Source: Gp6-AA40 sp035649395 | Lineage (GTDB): Bacteria > Acidobacteriota > Vicinamibacteria > Vicinamibacterales > UBA2999 | DNA: 5,220 nt | Reading direction: 5' to 3' | NCBI GenBank assembly: GCA_035649395.1 | Contig: DASRJR010000554.1 | Coordinates: 1 to 5,220 of the forward strand | In this document: piece by piece, positions 1 to 5,220 of the stretch | Position numbering within the stretch: the first letter of the stretch is position 1 | Layout: the number at the start of each line of letters is the position of its first letter | Notes under the pieces: generated by a model | The model's input: the letters and a program-made list of their open reading frames with translations, nothing else | Database searches by the model: none | What the model was told of the DNA's origin: nothing | Made by a program: the position numbers and the translations under genes

Positions 1-744
1 TTTCTGCCGCCAGGCCCTTGGCTCGTACGTGGCGAGCAGGACACGCGTGGCCTGCGGCAGACCAAAGACGACGACCCGAGGCACGTCTATCACAACGACT
101 CGATCGCCATCGATCCTGCGCGACAGTTGTTCAACGGAGCGCCAGGCACCGTCGTGCCCTCGATCGATGCGCTGGAACTGAAGCCCGGAGACCTCGTGCT
201 GCACGTCGGCGCAGGGCTCGGCTACTACTCAGCGTTGATGGCGCATGTCGTCGGCAGCACCGGACGGGTGCTCGCGCTGGAGGTGGACGAAACGCTGGCA
301 TCATCAGCGAAGGCCAACCTGGCCTCGATGACGTGGGTCGACGTGCATCATAACGACGGAACCGCCCCATTCGATGAATCGTTCGATGGCATCTTTGTCA
401 ATGCTGGCGTCACGCATCCGCAGCCGTCGTGGCTCGACGAGCTCGTCGGCGGCGGGCGGCTGGTGCTGCCGCTGACGGCCACGATGCCGGCGATGGGTCC
501 GCTTGGAAAAGGGTTCATGACGCTGCTCACGAAGTCGTCCGACGACACCTTCGACGCGCGGCCGCTGTCGATGACGTTGATCTACTCGGGAGTTGGGCTG
601 CGGGACGAGGCGCTCAACGCGGCGCTCGGGCGGGCCATGATGCGATCACCGCTTCCGGCGTTCACGCGCCTTCGGCGCGACCCACACGACGCGGGGCCCT
701 CATGCTGGCTCCATGGACCGGCGTTCTGCCTCGCCTCCGGCTGA
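1..744 (+). CDS. SAM-dependent methyltransferase, protein-L-isoaspartate O-methyltransferase-like (5' partial)
   Basis: The frame is open from base 1 with no stop before TGA at 742-744, so the start lies outside the window; 247 residues are visible. It reads as a class I (Rossmann) SAM-dependent methyltransferase of the isoaspartate O-methyltransferase (PCMT) type. Visible residues 66-76 carry the SAM-binding glycine loop VLHVGAGLGYY, which corresponds to the VLEIGTGSGY motif of PCMT. An acidic patch ending the second strand follows (LEVDE, 93-97), then HHNDGT (116-121), then FDGIFVNAG (128-136) and the GGGRLVLPL strand typical of the family. Upstream, HVYHNDSIAID and RQLFNGAP match the lead-in segment of PCMT-like proteins. 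An in-frame TTG at 127 could be mistaken for the start, but homologous-looking sequence continues before it. Known PCMTs methylate isoaspartyl residues for protein repair; whether this paralog does so, or acts on another substrate, cannot be told from the sequence. It converges on the gene at 811-1287. Confidence 0.85.
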   Translation, partial: FLPPGPWLVRGEQDTRGLRQTKDDDPRHVYHNDSIAIDPARQLFNGAPGTVVPSIDALELKPGDLVLHVGAGLGYYSALMAHVVGSTGRVLALEVDETLASSAKANLASMTWVDVHHNDGTAPFDESFDGIFVNAGVTHPQPSWLDELVGGGRLVLPLTATMPAMGPLGKGFMTLLTKSSDDTFDARPLSMTLIYSGVGLRDEALNAALGRAMMRSPLPAFTRLRRDPHDAGPSCWLHGPAFCLASG

Positions 745-750
745 CCGACG

Positions 751-770
751 GTCCGCGCTGCGCGCGGGAC
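751..770 (+). terminator. possible weak terminator hairpin in the convergent gap
   Basis: Arms 751-758 (GTCCGCGC) and 762-770 (GCGCGGGAC) pair over eight base pairs with one bulged G and a three-base TGC loop. The hairpin begins 6 bases after the methyltransferase stop and lies 40 bases beyond the stop of the opposing gene, so it could serve both. No T-run follows on either strand, so it is not a canonical intrinsic terminator. In such GC-rich DNA a hairpin like this may also arise by chance. Confidence 0.3.
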
Positions 771-810
771 GATCGCTCGACACGTCCTCGCGCGCCGCGT
801 GGCGACGGGC

Positions 811-1287
811 TTACTGCCGATCCCAGACGACGACGTTGTTCACGGCTTGGCCGGCCGGGTTCGTGCCTTTGGTCGTGATCGTGCGAGACTTGAAGTCTTT
901 GGCGTAGACAACGCGCGACGTCGTCATCACCTTGCCGCCCCGCTTGTTGACCTGTTCGTACGTCACATCATCGATCTTTTTCACCGACGTCATGTCGCGG
1001 TTCGGATCGCCGGTCACGCGAACGTCCTTCCCATCGAGCTTGTAGGTGTATTCGTAGTGAAGGGACTTCCCGGTCGAGTCGACGACGTCGACAGCCGTTT
1101 TGAACGCGTCGCCAGCGGCGTCGGTCTTGAGCGTGGTGCTCTTTGGCGCGAGCGACGCCGGATTGTAGGTGGATTTCGCGAGATTGATCTTCCACGAGCC
1201 AACGCCTGGGTTATCCGCACCGGACACCCAGCTGGCGGGCCCGAAAAGCATCGTGACACCGATGATCCCGATGAGAAGACGTTTCAT
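811..1287 (-). CDS. small exported protein of unknown function (acidobacterial type)
   Basis: This encodes a 158-residue protein with a Sec-type signal peptide: MKRLL, a hydrophobic core to about residue 16, then a VSGA region that suggests cleavage after G23 or A24. The mature protein is about 135 residues, free of cysteine, rich in Thr, Val, Lys and Asp, with alternating patterns that suggest mostly beta structure. Its start (NPGVGSWKINLAKSTYNP) and end (GTNPAGQAVNNVVVWDRQ) resemble small uncharacterised secreted proteins that I recall from Acidobacteriota; I know of no assigned function. The ATG at 1287 is preferred over an upstream in-frame ATG at 1383 because it starts a signal peptide and has AGGAGG (complement of 1292-1297) four bases upstream. 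The longer version would bury the signal peptide behind 32 charged residues. The opposite strand is also open here, but lacks recognisable protein character. The gene is transcribed divergently from the SDR. A lipocalin-like or beta-sandwich fold is possible but unproven. Confidence 0.8.
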   Translation of the reverse strand: MKRLLIGIIGVTMLFGPASWVSGADNPGVGSWKINLAKSTYNPASLAPKSTTLKTDAAGDAFKTAVDVVDSTGKSLHYEYTYKLDGKDVRVTGDPNRDMTSVKKIDDVTYEQVNKRGGKVMTTSRVVYAKDFKSRTITTKGTNPAGQAVNNVVVWDRQ

Positions 1288-1347
1288 ACATCCTCCTGAG
1301 AGTCGACGTTCGACGCTGACGCGGCAGACAATGTGACGGAAGGCGCG

Positions 1348-1376
1348 ATGATATCTTCTCGGGTCGGGCTGGTCCA
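1348..1376 (-). promoter_or_regulatory. candidate sigma70-type promoter for the exported-protein gene
   Basis: On the minus strand, TGGACC (complement of 1371-1376; 4 of 6 matches to TTGACA) is followed after exactly 17 bases by TATCAT (complement of 1348-1353; 5 of 6 matches to TATAAT). Transcription would begin near 1341, giving a leader of roughly 54 bases that contains the AGGAGG ribosome binding site. The spacing and fit are good, but the call rests on consensus matching alone. Confidence 0.45.
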
Positions 1377-1395
1377 CCAGCAAGGGTGAGGAGCC
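1352..1395 (+). promoter_or_regulatory. upstream region of the SDR: weak -10 candidate and ribosome binding site
   Basis: The leader of the SDR gene holds GGTGAGGAG at 1385-1393, a Shine-Dalgarno sequence close to the ATG at 1396 that supports this start. TATCTT at 1352-1357 is a possible -10 element and overlaps the -10 of the divergent promoter on the other strand. No convincing -35 lies 16 to 18 bases upstream; the nearest candidate, CAGACA at 1325-1330, is 21 bases away. The promoter part is therefore tentative, while the ribosome binding site is reasonable. Confidence 0.4.
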
Positions 1396-2196
1396 ATGAC
1401 AGCGCCAGCGGAGCGAAGGTTCGACGGCAAGGTTGCACTCGTCACCGGTGGAAGCTCGGGAATCGGCCGCGCGTCGGCGCTGGCGTTCGCCCGTGAAGGG
1501 GCATCACTCGTTATCGCGAGCCGAGGCGCGGCGCGGGGTGCAGCGGTCGTCGAGGAGCTGCGTGCGACCGGCGCCCAAGCGGAGTTCGTGCGCGCCGACG
1601 TGTCACACGGGGCGGATGTCGAAGCACTGATCGCCCGGACGCTGTCGCGTTTCGGCCGGCTCGACATCGCGGTCAACAACGCCGCGGCGATCGAGGTCGG
1701 CGTCTTCAAGCCGACGGCCGATTACGAGGAAGCGGAGTTCGACCGCCACATCGCGGCCAATCTCAAGAGTGTGTGGCTGTGCATGAAGCACGAGATCGGG
1801 CCGATGCTCGCCGCAGGCGGCGGAGCGATCGTGAACACGTCCTCCGTCACCGGACTGGGAGGCTCGCCGCAAAGCGCGTTCTATGCTGCCGCAAAGTCGG
1901 CCGTGATCGCCTTGACGAAAACCGCCGCGCTCGAGTACGCGCAGCGCAACATCCGCGTGAACGCATTGGTGCCTGGCGCCTTTCGGACGCCGATGCTCGA
2001 AGAGGTGTTCGAGCGCGTCTCGCCCAACGACCCTGCCGTCGCTGAAGACCAGTATCAGCGCATGGTCCCGCTCGGCCGGATCGGCCGGCCCGAGGAAGCC
2101 GCCGATGCGGTGGTCTGGCTCTGCTCCGAGCAGGCCACCTACGTCACCGGGCATGCGCTGATCGTCGACGGGGGCCTGACCGCCGCCTTCCGCTGA
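1396..2196 (+). CDS. classical short-chain dehydrogenase/reductase (SDR) family oxidoreductase
   Basis: This is a complete 266-residue protein, slightly longer than the usual 250 or so residues of classical SDRs. It is a cytosolic NAD(P)-dependent alcohol/carbonyl oxidoreductase with a Rossmann fold. The cofactor motif TGGSSGIG is at residues 17-24, the adenine-contacting Asp at D68, and NNAA at 94-97. The catalytic tetrad is intact: N122, S150 (in NTSS), Y163 and K167 (YAAAK). A PGAFRT segment follows at about 193-198, and the C-terminal YVTGHALIVDGG is typical of the family. The second strand ends in SRG (R43) rather than an acidic residue, which favours NADP(H) over NAD(H). Relatives are often labelled glucose 1-dehydrogenase or 3-oxoacyl-ACP reductase by default; the sequence does not identify a substrate. 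The ATG at 1396 has a nearby Shine-Dalgarno (1385-1393). It is divergent from the exported-protein gene and 59 bases ahead of the PadR gene, which has its own promoter candidate. Confidence 0.95.
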   Translation: MTAPAERRFDGKVALVTGGSSGIGRASALAFAREGASLVIASRGAARGAAVVEELRATGAQAEFVRADVSHGADVEALIARTLSRFGRLDIAVNNAAAIEVGVFKPTADYEEAEFDRHIAANLKSVWLCMKHEIGPMLAAGGGAIVNTSSVTGLGGSPQSAFYAAAKSAVIALTKTAALEYAQRNIRVNALVPGAFRTPMLEEVFERVSPNDPAVAEDQYQRMVPLGRIGRPEEAADAVVWLCSEQATYVTGHALIVDGGLTAAFR

Positions 2197-2219
2197 TCGG
2201 CGCACGGTCGGCGCTCCTA

Positions 2220-2248
2220 TGGACATTGCAAAGGAGAAAGGCTATCTT
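2220..2248 (+). promoter_or_regulatory. candidate promoter of the padR-permease unit
   Basis: TGGACA at 2220-2225 (5 of 6 matches to TTGACA) is separated by 17 bases from TATCTT at 2243-2248 (4 of 6 matches to TATAAT). Transcription would be expected to begin about 6 to 8 bases after the -10, at about 2255-2256, exactly where the PadR ATG lies. This predicts a leaderless mRNA. The AAGGAG at 2231-2236 is then part of the promoter spacer rather than a ribosome binding site; it is 19 bases from the ATG, too far for normal use. Both boundaries of the promoter are covered by the arms of the inverted repeat at 2220-2262. Consensus matching only; no start-site data. Confidence 0.55.
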
Positions 2249-2262
2249 CTGTGCAATGTCCA
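2220..2262. repeat. 11-bp perfect inverted repeat overlapping the PadR promoter and start codon (candidate operator)
   Basis: Arms TGGACATTGCA (2220-2230) and TGCAATGTCCA (2252-2262) are exact reverse complements, separated by 21 bases. The left arm contains the candidate -35 and the right arm covers the predicted transcription start and the ATG at 2256. The arms carry ACAT and ATGT, the half-site sequences described for PadR-type operators (ATGT-N8-ACAT), although here their order and spacing differ. A dimeric PadR bound here would block RNA polymerase, giving autorepression. An RNA hairpin is a less likely reading if transcription begins at the right arm, because the left arm would not be transcribed except by read-through from the SDR. 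Confidence 0.6.
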
Positions 2263-2615
2263 AAGGAAAGGGCGCGGCCCCGAAATCGGAAGTGCTGCAA
2301 GGCACCCTCGACCTGATGATTCTGAAAACGCTGAAGGCGCTCGGCCCGCTTCACGGGTTTGGCGTCGCGCGGCGCATCGAGCAGGTGAGCGAGCACGTCC
2401 TCGCCCTGAACGAGGGGACGGTCTACACGTCGCTGCTGCGGTTGCAGCAACGCGGCTGGATCAGCTCGACCTGGGGCACGTCTGAGAACAACCGCAAAGC
2501 GAGGTTCTACGCGATCACGCGAAGCGGGCTCAAGCAGCTCGAGCGTGAAACCGAGGATTGGGAGCGCATCTCGACGGTGATCGGGCGCATCCTCCTGCTG
2601 GACGAGCGGTCGTGA
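2256..2615 (+). CDS. PadR-family winged-helix transcriptional regulator
   Basis: This 119-residue protein is a short PadR regulator (PadR-s2 type) with one winged helix-turn-helix domain and a brief C-terminal helix for dimerisation. The family start LQGTLDLMILKTL is at residues 14-26, followed by GPLHGFGVARRI (30-41). The recognition-helix region EGTVYTSLLRLQQRGWI spans 53-69. The wing WGTSENNRKARFYAIT (73-88) is characteristic of PadR proteins next to acidobacterial permeases. The C-terminal helix runs from about residue 90 to 115. The ATG at 2256 is chosen because the following residues match the usual start; an in-frame TTG at 2226 would add ten residues and lacks a ribosome binding site. 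The stop TGA overlaps the permease start in GTGA (2612-2615), implying translational coupling. It likely represses itself and the permease through the inverted repeat at 2220-2262. The inducing signal is unknown. Confidence 0.93.
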   Translation: MSKGKGAAPKSEVLQGTLDLMILKTLKALGPLHGFGVARRIEQVSEHVLALNEGTVYTSLLRLQQRGWISSTWGTSENNRKARFYAITRSGLKQLERETEDWERISTVIGRILLLDERS

Positions 2616-5220
2616 CTCCGGCCGCCACCCTGCGTCTCGCTCTCACAAAAGTGCGCGGCCTGCTGACGCGCCGCGGCGAGGACCAATTCGACGCCGAACT
2701 GAAGGAGCATCTCGATCTGCTCACCGAACGGTACGTCCGCCGGGGAATGTCGCAGGCCGACGCGGTCGTCGCTGCGCGCCGGCAATTCGGAAACTCCGTA
2801 CGCCTGCGTGAAGAACGCAGACAACAGCAGACGATTGCGTCGCTCGAATCGATCGCTGCTGACGTCCGTCACGCCTGGCGATCGCTGCGGCACAACCCGG
2901 GGTTCGCGGCCGCGATCGTCGTGACGCTCGCCCTCGGCATCGGCGCGAACACGGCGCTGTTCAGCGTGTTCAACGCCGTGCTCTTGAAGCCGCTCCCGTA
3001 TGAAGATCCCGACCGAATCGTGATGCTCTGGGAGGAGGTGCCGATAGCAGGGACCATGCCGGTGGCGCCGGCCAATTTCGTGGACTGGCGCGAGCAGGCT
3101 CGCGCCTTCAGCGATGTCGCCGCGATCAACCCGTTTCTAAGCATGGTCGTGAGCGGCCGCGGCGAGCCCCTCCGGCTCACCGCTGCGGCGGTGTCCTGGA
3201 ACTTCTTCTCGCTCCTCGGCACGCAGCCGGCGCTTGGGCGCAGTTTTCTGCCCGACGAGGAGCGGGCCGGCCGGAATCGCGTCGCGATTCTCAGTCATGG
3301 CACCTGGACGGACCGATTCGGATCGCGACGGGACATCATCGGCAGCGAGCTCTCGTTGAATGGCGTCAGCTTTACTGTCGTCGGTGTGCTCCCTCGCGAT
3401 TTCGAATTCCTGGGCAAGTCGGAGGACTTCCAGGCGCGCACTCGCTTCGACATGTGGGTGCCGCTCGGACTGGCCGAGCGTCCGTCTCGAGGGACGCATC
3501 CGTTCCGGGTGTTCGCCCGTCTCAAGCCGGCTGTCACCCTGACCCAGGCGCAGGCGGACCTCGACGTGATTGCGGCTCGGCTCCAGCGCGCGTATCCCGA
3601 GGACAACCGGGACAGGACCATTCGAGCGGTCGGTCTGCGCGAGCAGATCACCCGCGACGTCCGTCCGGTGCTGGTGACGCTGCTTGGCGCAGTCGGCTTC
3701 GTATTGCTGATCGCGTGCGGCAACGTCGCGAACCTGCTGTTGAGCCGCGGCACCGTGCGTCGACAGGAGATGACTGTACGAGTCGCCATCGGCGCCAGCC
3801 TGCCACGATTGGCACAGCAGCTGCTGGTCGAGAGCGGGCTGATGGCGCTTGGCGGCGGAGCACTCGGATTGGCATTCGCCGCCGCCGCTGTCAGCGCGTT
3901 CGAGGGATACCTCCCGCCCGACCTCTCTCGCAGCGGCATTGCGATCGACGTCTCAGTGATCGGATTCACCGCCGCGATCGCTGTGATCACTGCGCTGGTC
4001 TTTGGTCTCGCGCCGCTGCTCCAAATCCGGCGTGCGGCCCCGATCGGATCGCTGCAGCCAGGAGTACGCGTGGTCGGAATGCTGCATGCGCGACTGCGAA
4101 ACGGGCTCGTCATCGCGCAAGTAGCGGTGACGCTGCTGCTGCTCATCGGCGCCGGCCTGCTCGGCAAGAGCCTCTGGCGACTCCTCAATGTGCCAACTGG
4201 TTTTCAGTCCGAACACGTGCTGACTGCGCGACTCACCCTGCCGCGCAGCAGATACCCAGATGCCACGCGCGTCTCCGCGTTTCAAAGGCAACTGCTCGAT
4301 CGCCTGCGAATGACGTCGGGAGTGGAGTCGGCCGGCATCGGGGCTTACTTGCCACTGAGCGGTGACGATAACGGCTGGGCCTTTGATGTCGAAGGCCGCC
4401 CACCCCTGCCGACCGGTATCTTCCAGGTCGTCAAATACCGTCCCGTGAGCCACGGCTACTTCGAGGCGCTGCGCATGCCGCTCGTTCGCGGGCGCTCGTT
4501 CACCGCGGCCGACACGCCCGAGGCGCCGTTCGTCGCGGTGATCAACGAATCGATGGCGCGGCAGTACTGGCATGACGAGGATCCAATCGGTCAGCGGCTC
4601 CGGTTTGGCAGCCCACAATGGCGGACCATCATCGGCATCGTCTCCGATGTGCGTCACGAAGCCCTGGACCGCGAACCCAACGCCGAGATGTATGTACCGT
4701 TCGGTCAGGCGCCGCAGCCGGAGACGGCTTCGTGGCTCGTCGTCCGAACGACAATCGACGCCTCCTCGATGACCAGCACGCTGCGCGCCGCCGTGGCCTC
4801 CGCCGATCCCGCCGCGCCGCTCGATCAGGTGAGAACGATGAACGAGCTCGTGTCATCGTCGGCAGGGCCGTCGCGGTTTCGAACGGTTCTGCTGGCCGCA
4901 TTTGCGCTGCTCGCACTGGTGATGGCGACGGTGGGCATTTACGGCGTCACGAACTACCTGGTTGCACAGCGCACGCGGGAATTCGGCATCTACCTCGCGC
5001 TGGGTGCAACCGCCGGCACGGTGCTGCGACTGGTTCTGCGCCAAGCCGCGAAACCAATCTTCGCCGGGCTCGGCTTCGGACTCGCGGCTGCCTTCGCGAT
5101 GACGCGCGTCATCGCGCGCTTCCTGTACTCGGTGGACGTGCTGGATCCGCTGACGTTCGTCACCGTTCCGCTGTTTCTCTCGGGCGTCGCATTCCTGGCG
5201 AGCTACCTTCCCGCACGCCG
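2612..5220 (+). CDS. ADOP-type (acidobacterial duplicated orphan permease) MacB/FtsX-like ABC transporter permease, 3' partial
   Basis: The frame starts at GTG 2612, overlapping the PadR stop by 4 bp, and stays open to the window edge (869 codons). Residues 1-90 form a cytoplasmic extension with the ADOP signature ELKEHLDLLTERY (29-41) and AARRQFGN (54-61). Then come NPGF and TM1 (about 98-122, with LALGIGANTALFSV), a large MacB-like periplasmic domain (about 126-350), TM2 (353-377, CGNVANLLLSRG), TM3 (409-430) and TM4 (449-471). The unit is repeated: TM5 (499-518), a second periplasmic domain (about 520-750), TM6 (760-783), TM7 (815-835) and TM8 (about 848-866). A cytoplasmic REFGIYLALGA segment follows TM6, and its counterpart RQEMTVRVAIGA follows TM2. 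The sequence breaks at LPAR, just before the usual C-terminal tail, so only some 10 to 25 residues should be missing. Such proteins lack an adjacent ATPase; their substrate is unknown, and MacB relatives act in mechanotransmission or export. A weak Shine-Dalgarno (GGACGAG, 2600-2606) precedes the GTG. Confidence 0.95.
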   Translation, partial: MTPAATLRLALTKVRGLLTRRGEDQFDAELKEHLDLLTERYVRRGMSQADAVVAARRQFGNSVRLREERRQQQTIASLESIAADVRHAWRSLRHNPGFAAAIVVTLALGIGANTALFSVFNAVLLKPLPYEDPDRIVMLWEEVPIAGTMPVAPANFVDWREQARAFSDVAAINPFLSMVVSGRGEPLRLTAAAVSWNFFSLLGTQPALGRSFLPDEERAGRNRVAILSHGTWTDRFGSRRDIIGSELSLNGVSFTVVGVLPRDFEFLGKSEDFQARTRFDMWVPLGLAERPSRGTHPFRVFARLKPAVTLTQAQADLDVIAARLQRAYPEDNRDRTIRAVGLREQITRDVRPVLVTLLGAVGFVLLIACGNVANLLLSRGTVRRQEMTVRVAIGASLPRLAQQLLVESGLMALGGGALGLAFAAAAVSAFEGYLPPDLSRSGIAIDVSVIGFTAAIAVITALVFGLAPLLQIRRAAPIGSLQPGVRVVGMLHARLRNGLVIAQVAVTLLLLIGAGLLGKSLWRLLNVPTGFQSEHVLTARLTLPRSRYPDATRVSAFQRQLLDRLRMTSGVESAGIGAYLPLSGDDNGWAFDVEGRPPLPTGIFQVVKYRPVSHGYFEALRMPLVRGRSFTAADTPEAPFVAVINESMARQYWHDEDPIGQRLRFGSPQWRTIIGIVSDVRHEALDREPNAEMYVPFGQAPQPETASWLVVRTTIDASSMTSTLRAAVASADPAAPLDQVRTMNELVSSSAGPSRFRTVLLAAFALLALVMATVGIYGVTNYLVAQRTREFGIYLALGATAGTVLRLVLRQAAKPIFAGLGFGLAAAFAMTRVIARFLYSVDVLDPLTFVTVPLFLSGVAFLASYLPAR

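Noticed and set aside
127..744. A shorter methyltransferase starting at TTG 127
   Set aside because: The frame is open and family-like before position 127, so the TTG is an internal Leu codon and the gene begins before the window.
799..1299. Plus-strand open frame of 166 codons antisense to the exported-protein gene
   Set aside because: It has no ribosome binding site or recognisable protein character; the minus-strand frame has a signal peptide, an AGGAGG site and family-like ends.
1302..1314. GTCGA-CGT-TCGAC palindrome in the leader of the exported-protein gene
   Set aside because: The five-base arms with a three-base loop are too short to support an operator or regulatory hairpin by themselves.
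1327..1336. ACAATGTG as a second PadR half-site near the divergent promoters
   Set aside because: It shares only CAATGT with the 2252-2262 arm and has no inverted partner; the same hexamer also occurs inside the permease near 4186, so chance is likely.
2197..2214. TCGGCGC direct repeat (2197-2203 and 2208-2214) after the SDR stop
   Set aside because: It is a short 7-bp repeat in GC-rich DNA, forms no hairpin, and is not a terminator or a recognisable binding site.
1603..2226. Minus-strand open frame of 207 codons
   Set aside because: It lies antisense to the SDR gene, whose complete motif set is unmistakable. Long antisense frames are expected in GC-rich codon usage.
3295..4188. Minus-strand open frame of 297 codons, and a 303-codon plus-strand frame at 3454-4365
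   Set aside because: Both are shadows of the ADOP permease. Their composition is dominated by Arg, Ala, Ser and Thr, without domains or start signals.
3953..4657. Minus-strand open frame of 234 codons
   Set aside because: It is antisense to the second permease half, has no recognisable motif or ribosome binding site, and the permease reading is continuous through it.

Overview
The window is GC-rich and looks like an ordinary chromosomal stretch from an Acidobacteriota genome, possibly of the Vicinamibacteria type. The main reason is the pair at the right end: a small PadR-family regulator overlapping by 4 bp the start of a very large MacB/FtsX-type permease with a cytoplasmic N-terminal extension. 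This is the layout of the acidobacterial duplicated orphan permeases (ADOP). The small secreted protein at 811-1287 also resembles uncharacterised acidobacterial proteins. The taxonomic call is an inference from gene content, not from a marker gene.

Layout, left to right. (1) 1-744, plus strand: the C-terminal part of a SAM-dependent methyltransferase related to protein-L-isoaspartate O-methyltransferase; its start lies before the window. (2) 745-810: a short convergent gap with an imperfect GC hairpin but no T-tract. (3) 811-1287, minus strand: a 158-residue Cys-free exported protein of unknown function with a strong ribosome binding site. (4) 1288-1395: a 108-bp divergent intergenic region with a good promoter candidate for the minus gene and a weaker one for the plus gene, their -10 elements overlapping. 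(5) 1396-2196, plus: a complete classical short-chain dehydrogenase/reductase, probably NADP(H)-dependent. (6) 2197-2255: a regulatory gap with a sigma70-like promoter and an 11-bp perfect inverted repeat that reaches into the start of the next gene. (7) 2256-2615, plus: a PadR-family winged-helix regulator. (8) 2612-5220, plus: an ADOP permease open to the right edge (869 codons visible), probably lacking only its last one to two dozen residues.

The PadR and permease genes form a translationally coupled unit, so the regulator most likely controls itself and the permease through the inverted repeat. No ABC ATPase gene is present in the window, as expected for an orphan permease. The methyltransferase, secreted protein and SDR show no evident functional link to each other or to the PadR-permease unit. 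Nothing in the window looks like a mobile element, CRISPR array, RNA gene or new multi-gene system. The most interesting signal is the PadR promoter/operator, which predicts a leaderless, self-regulated transcript.
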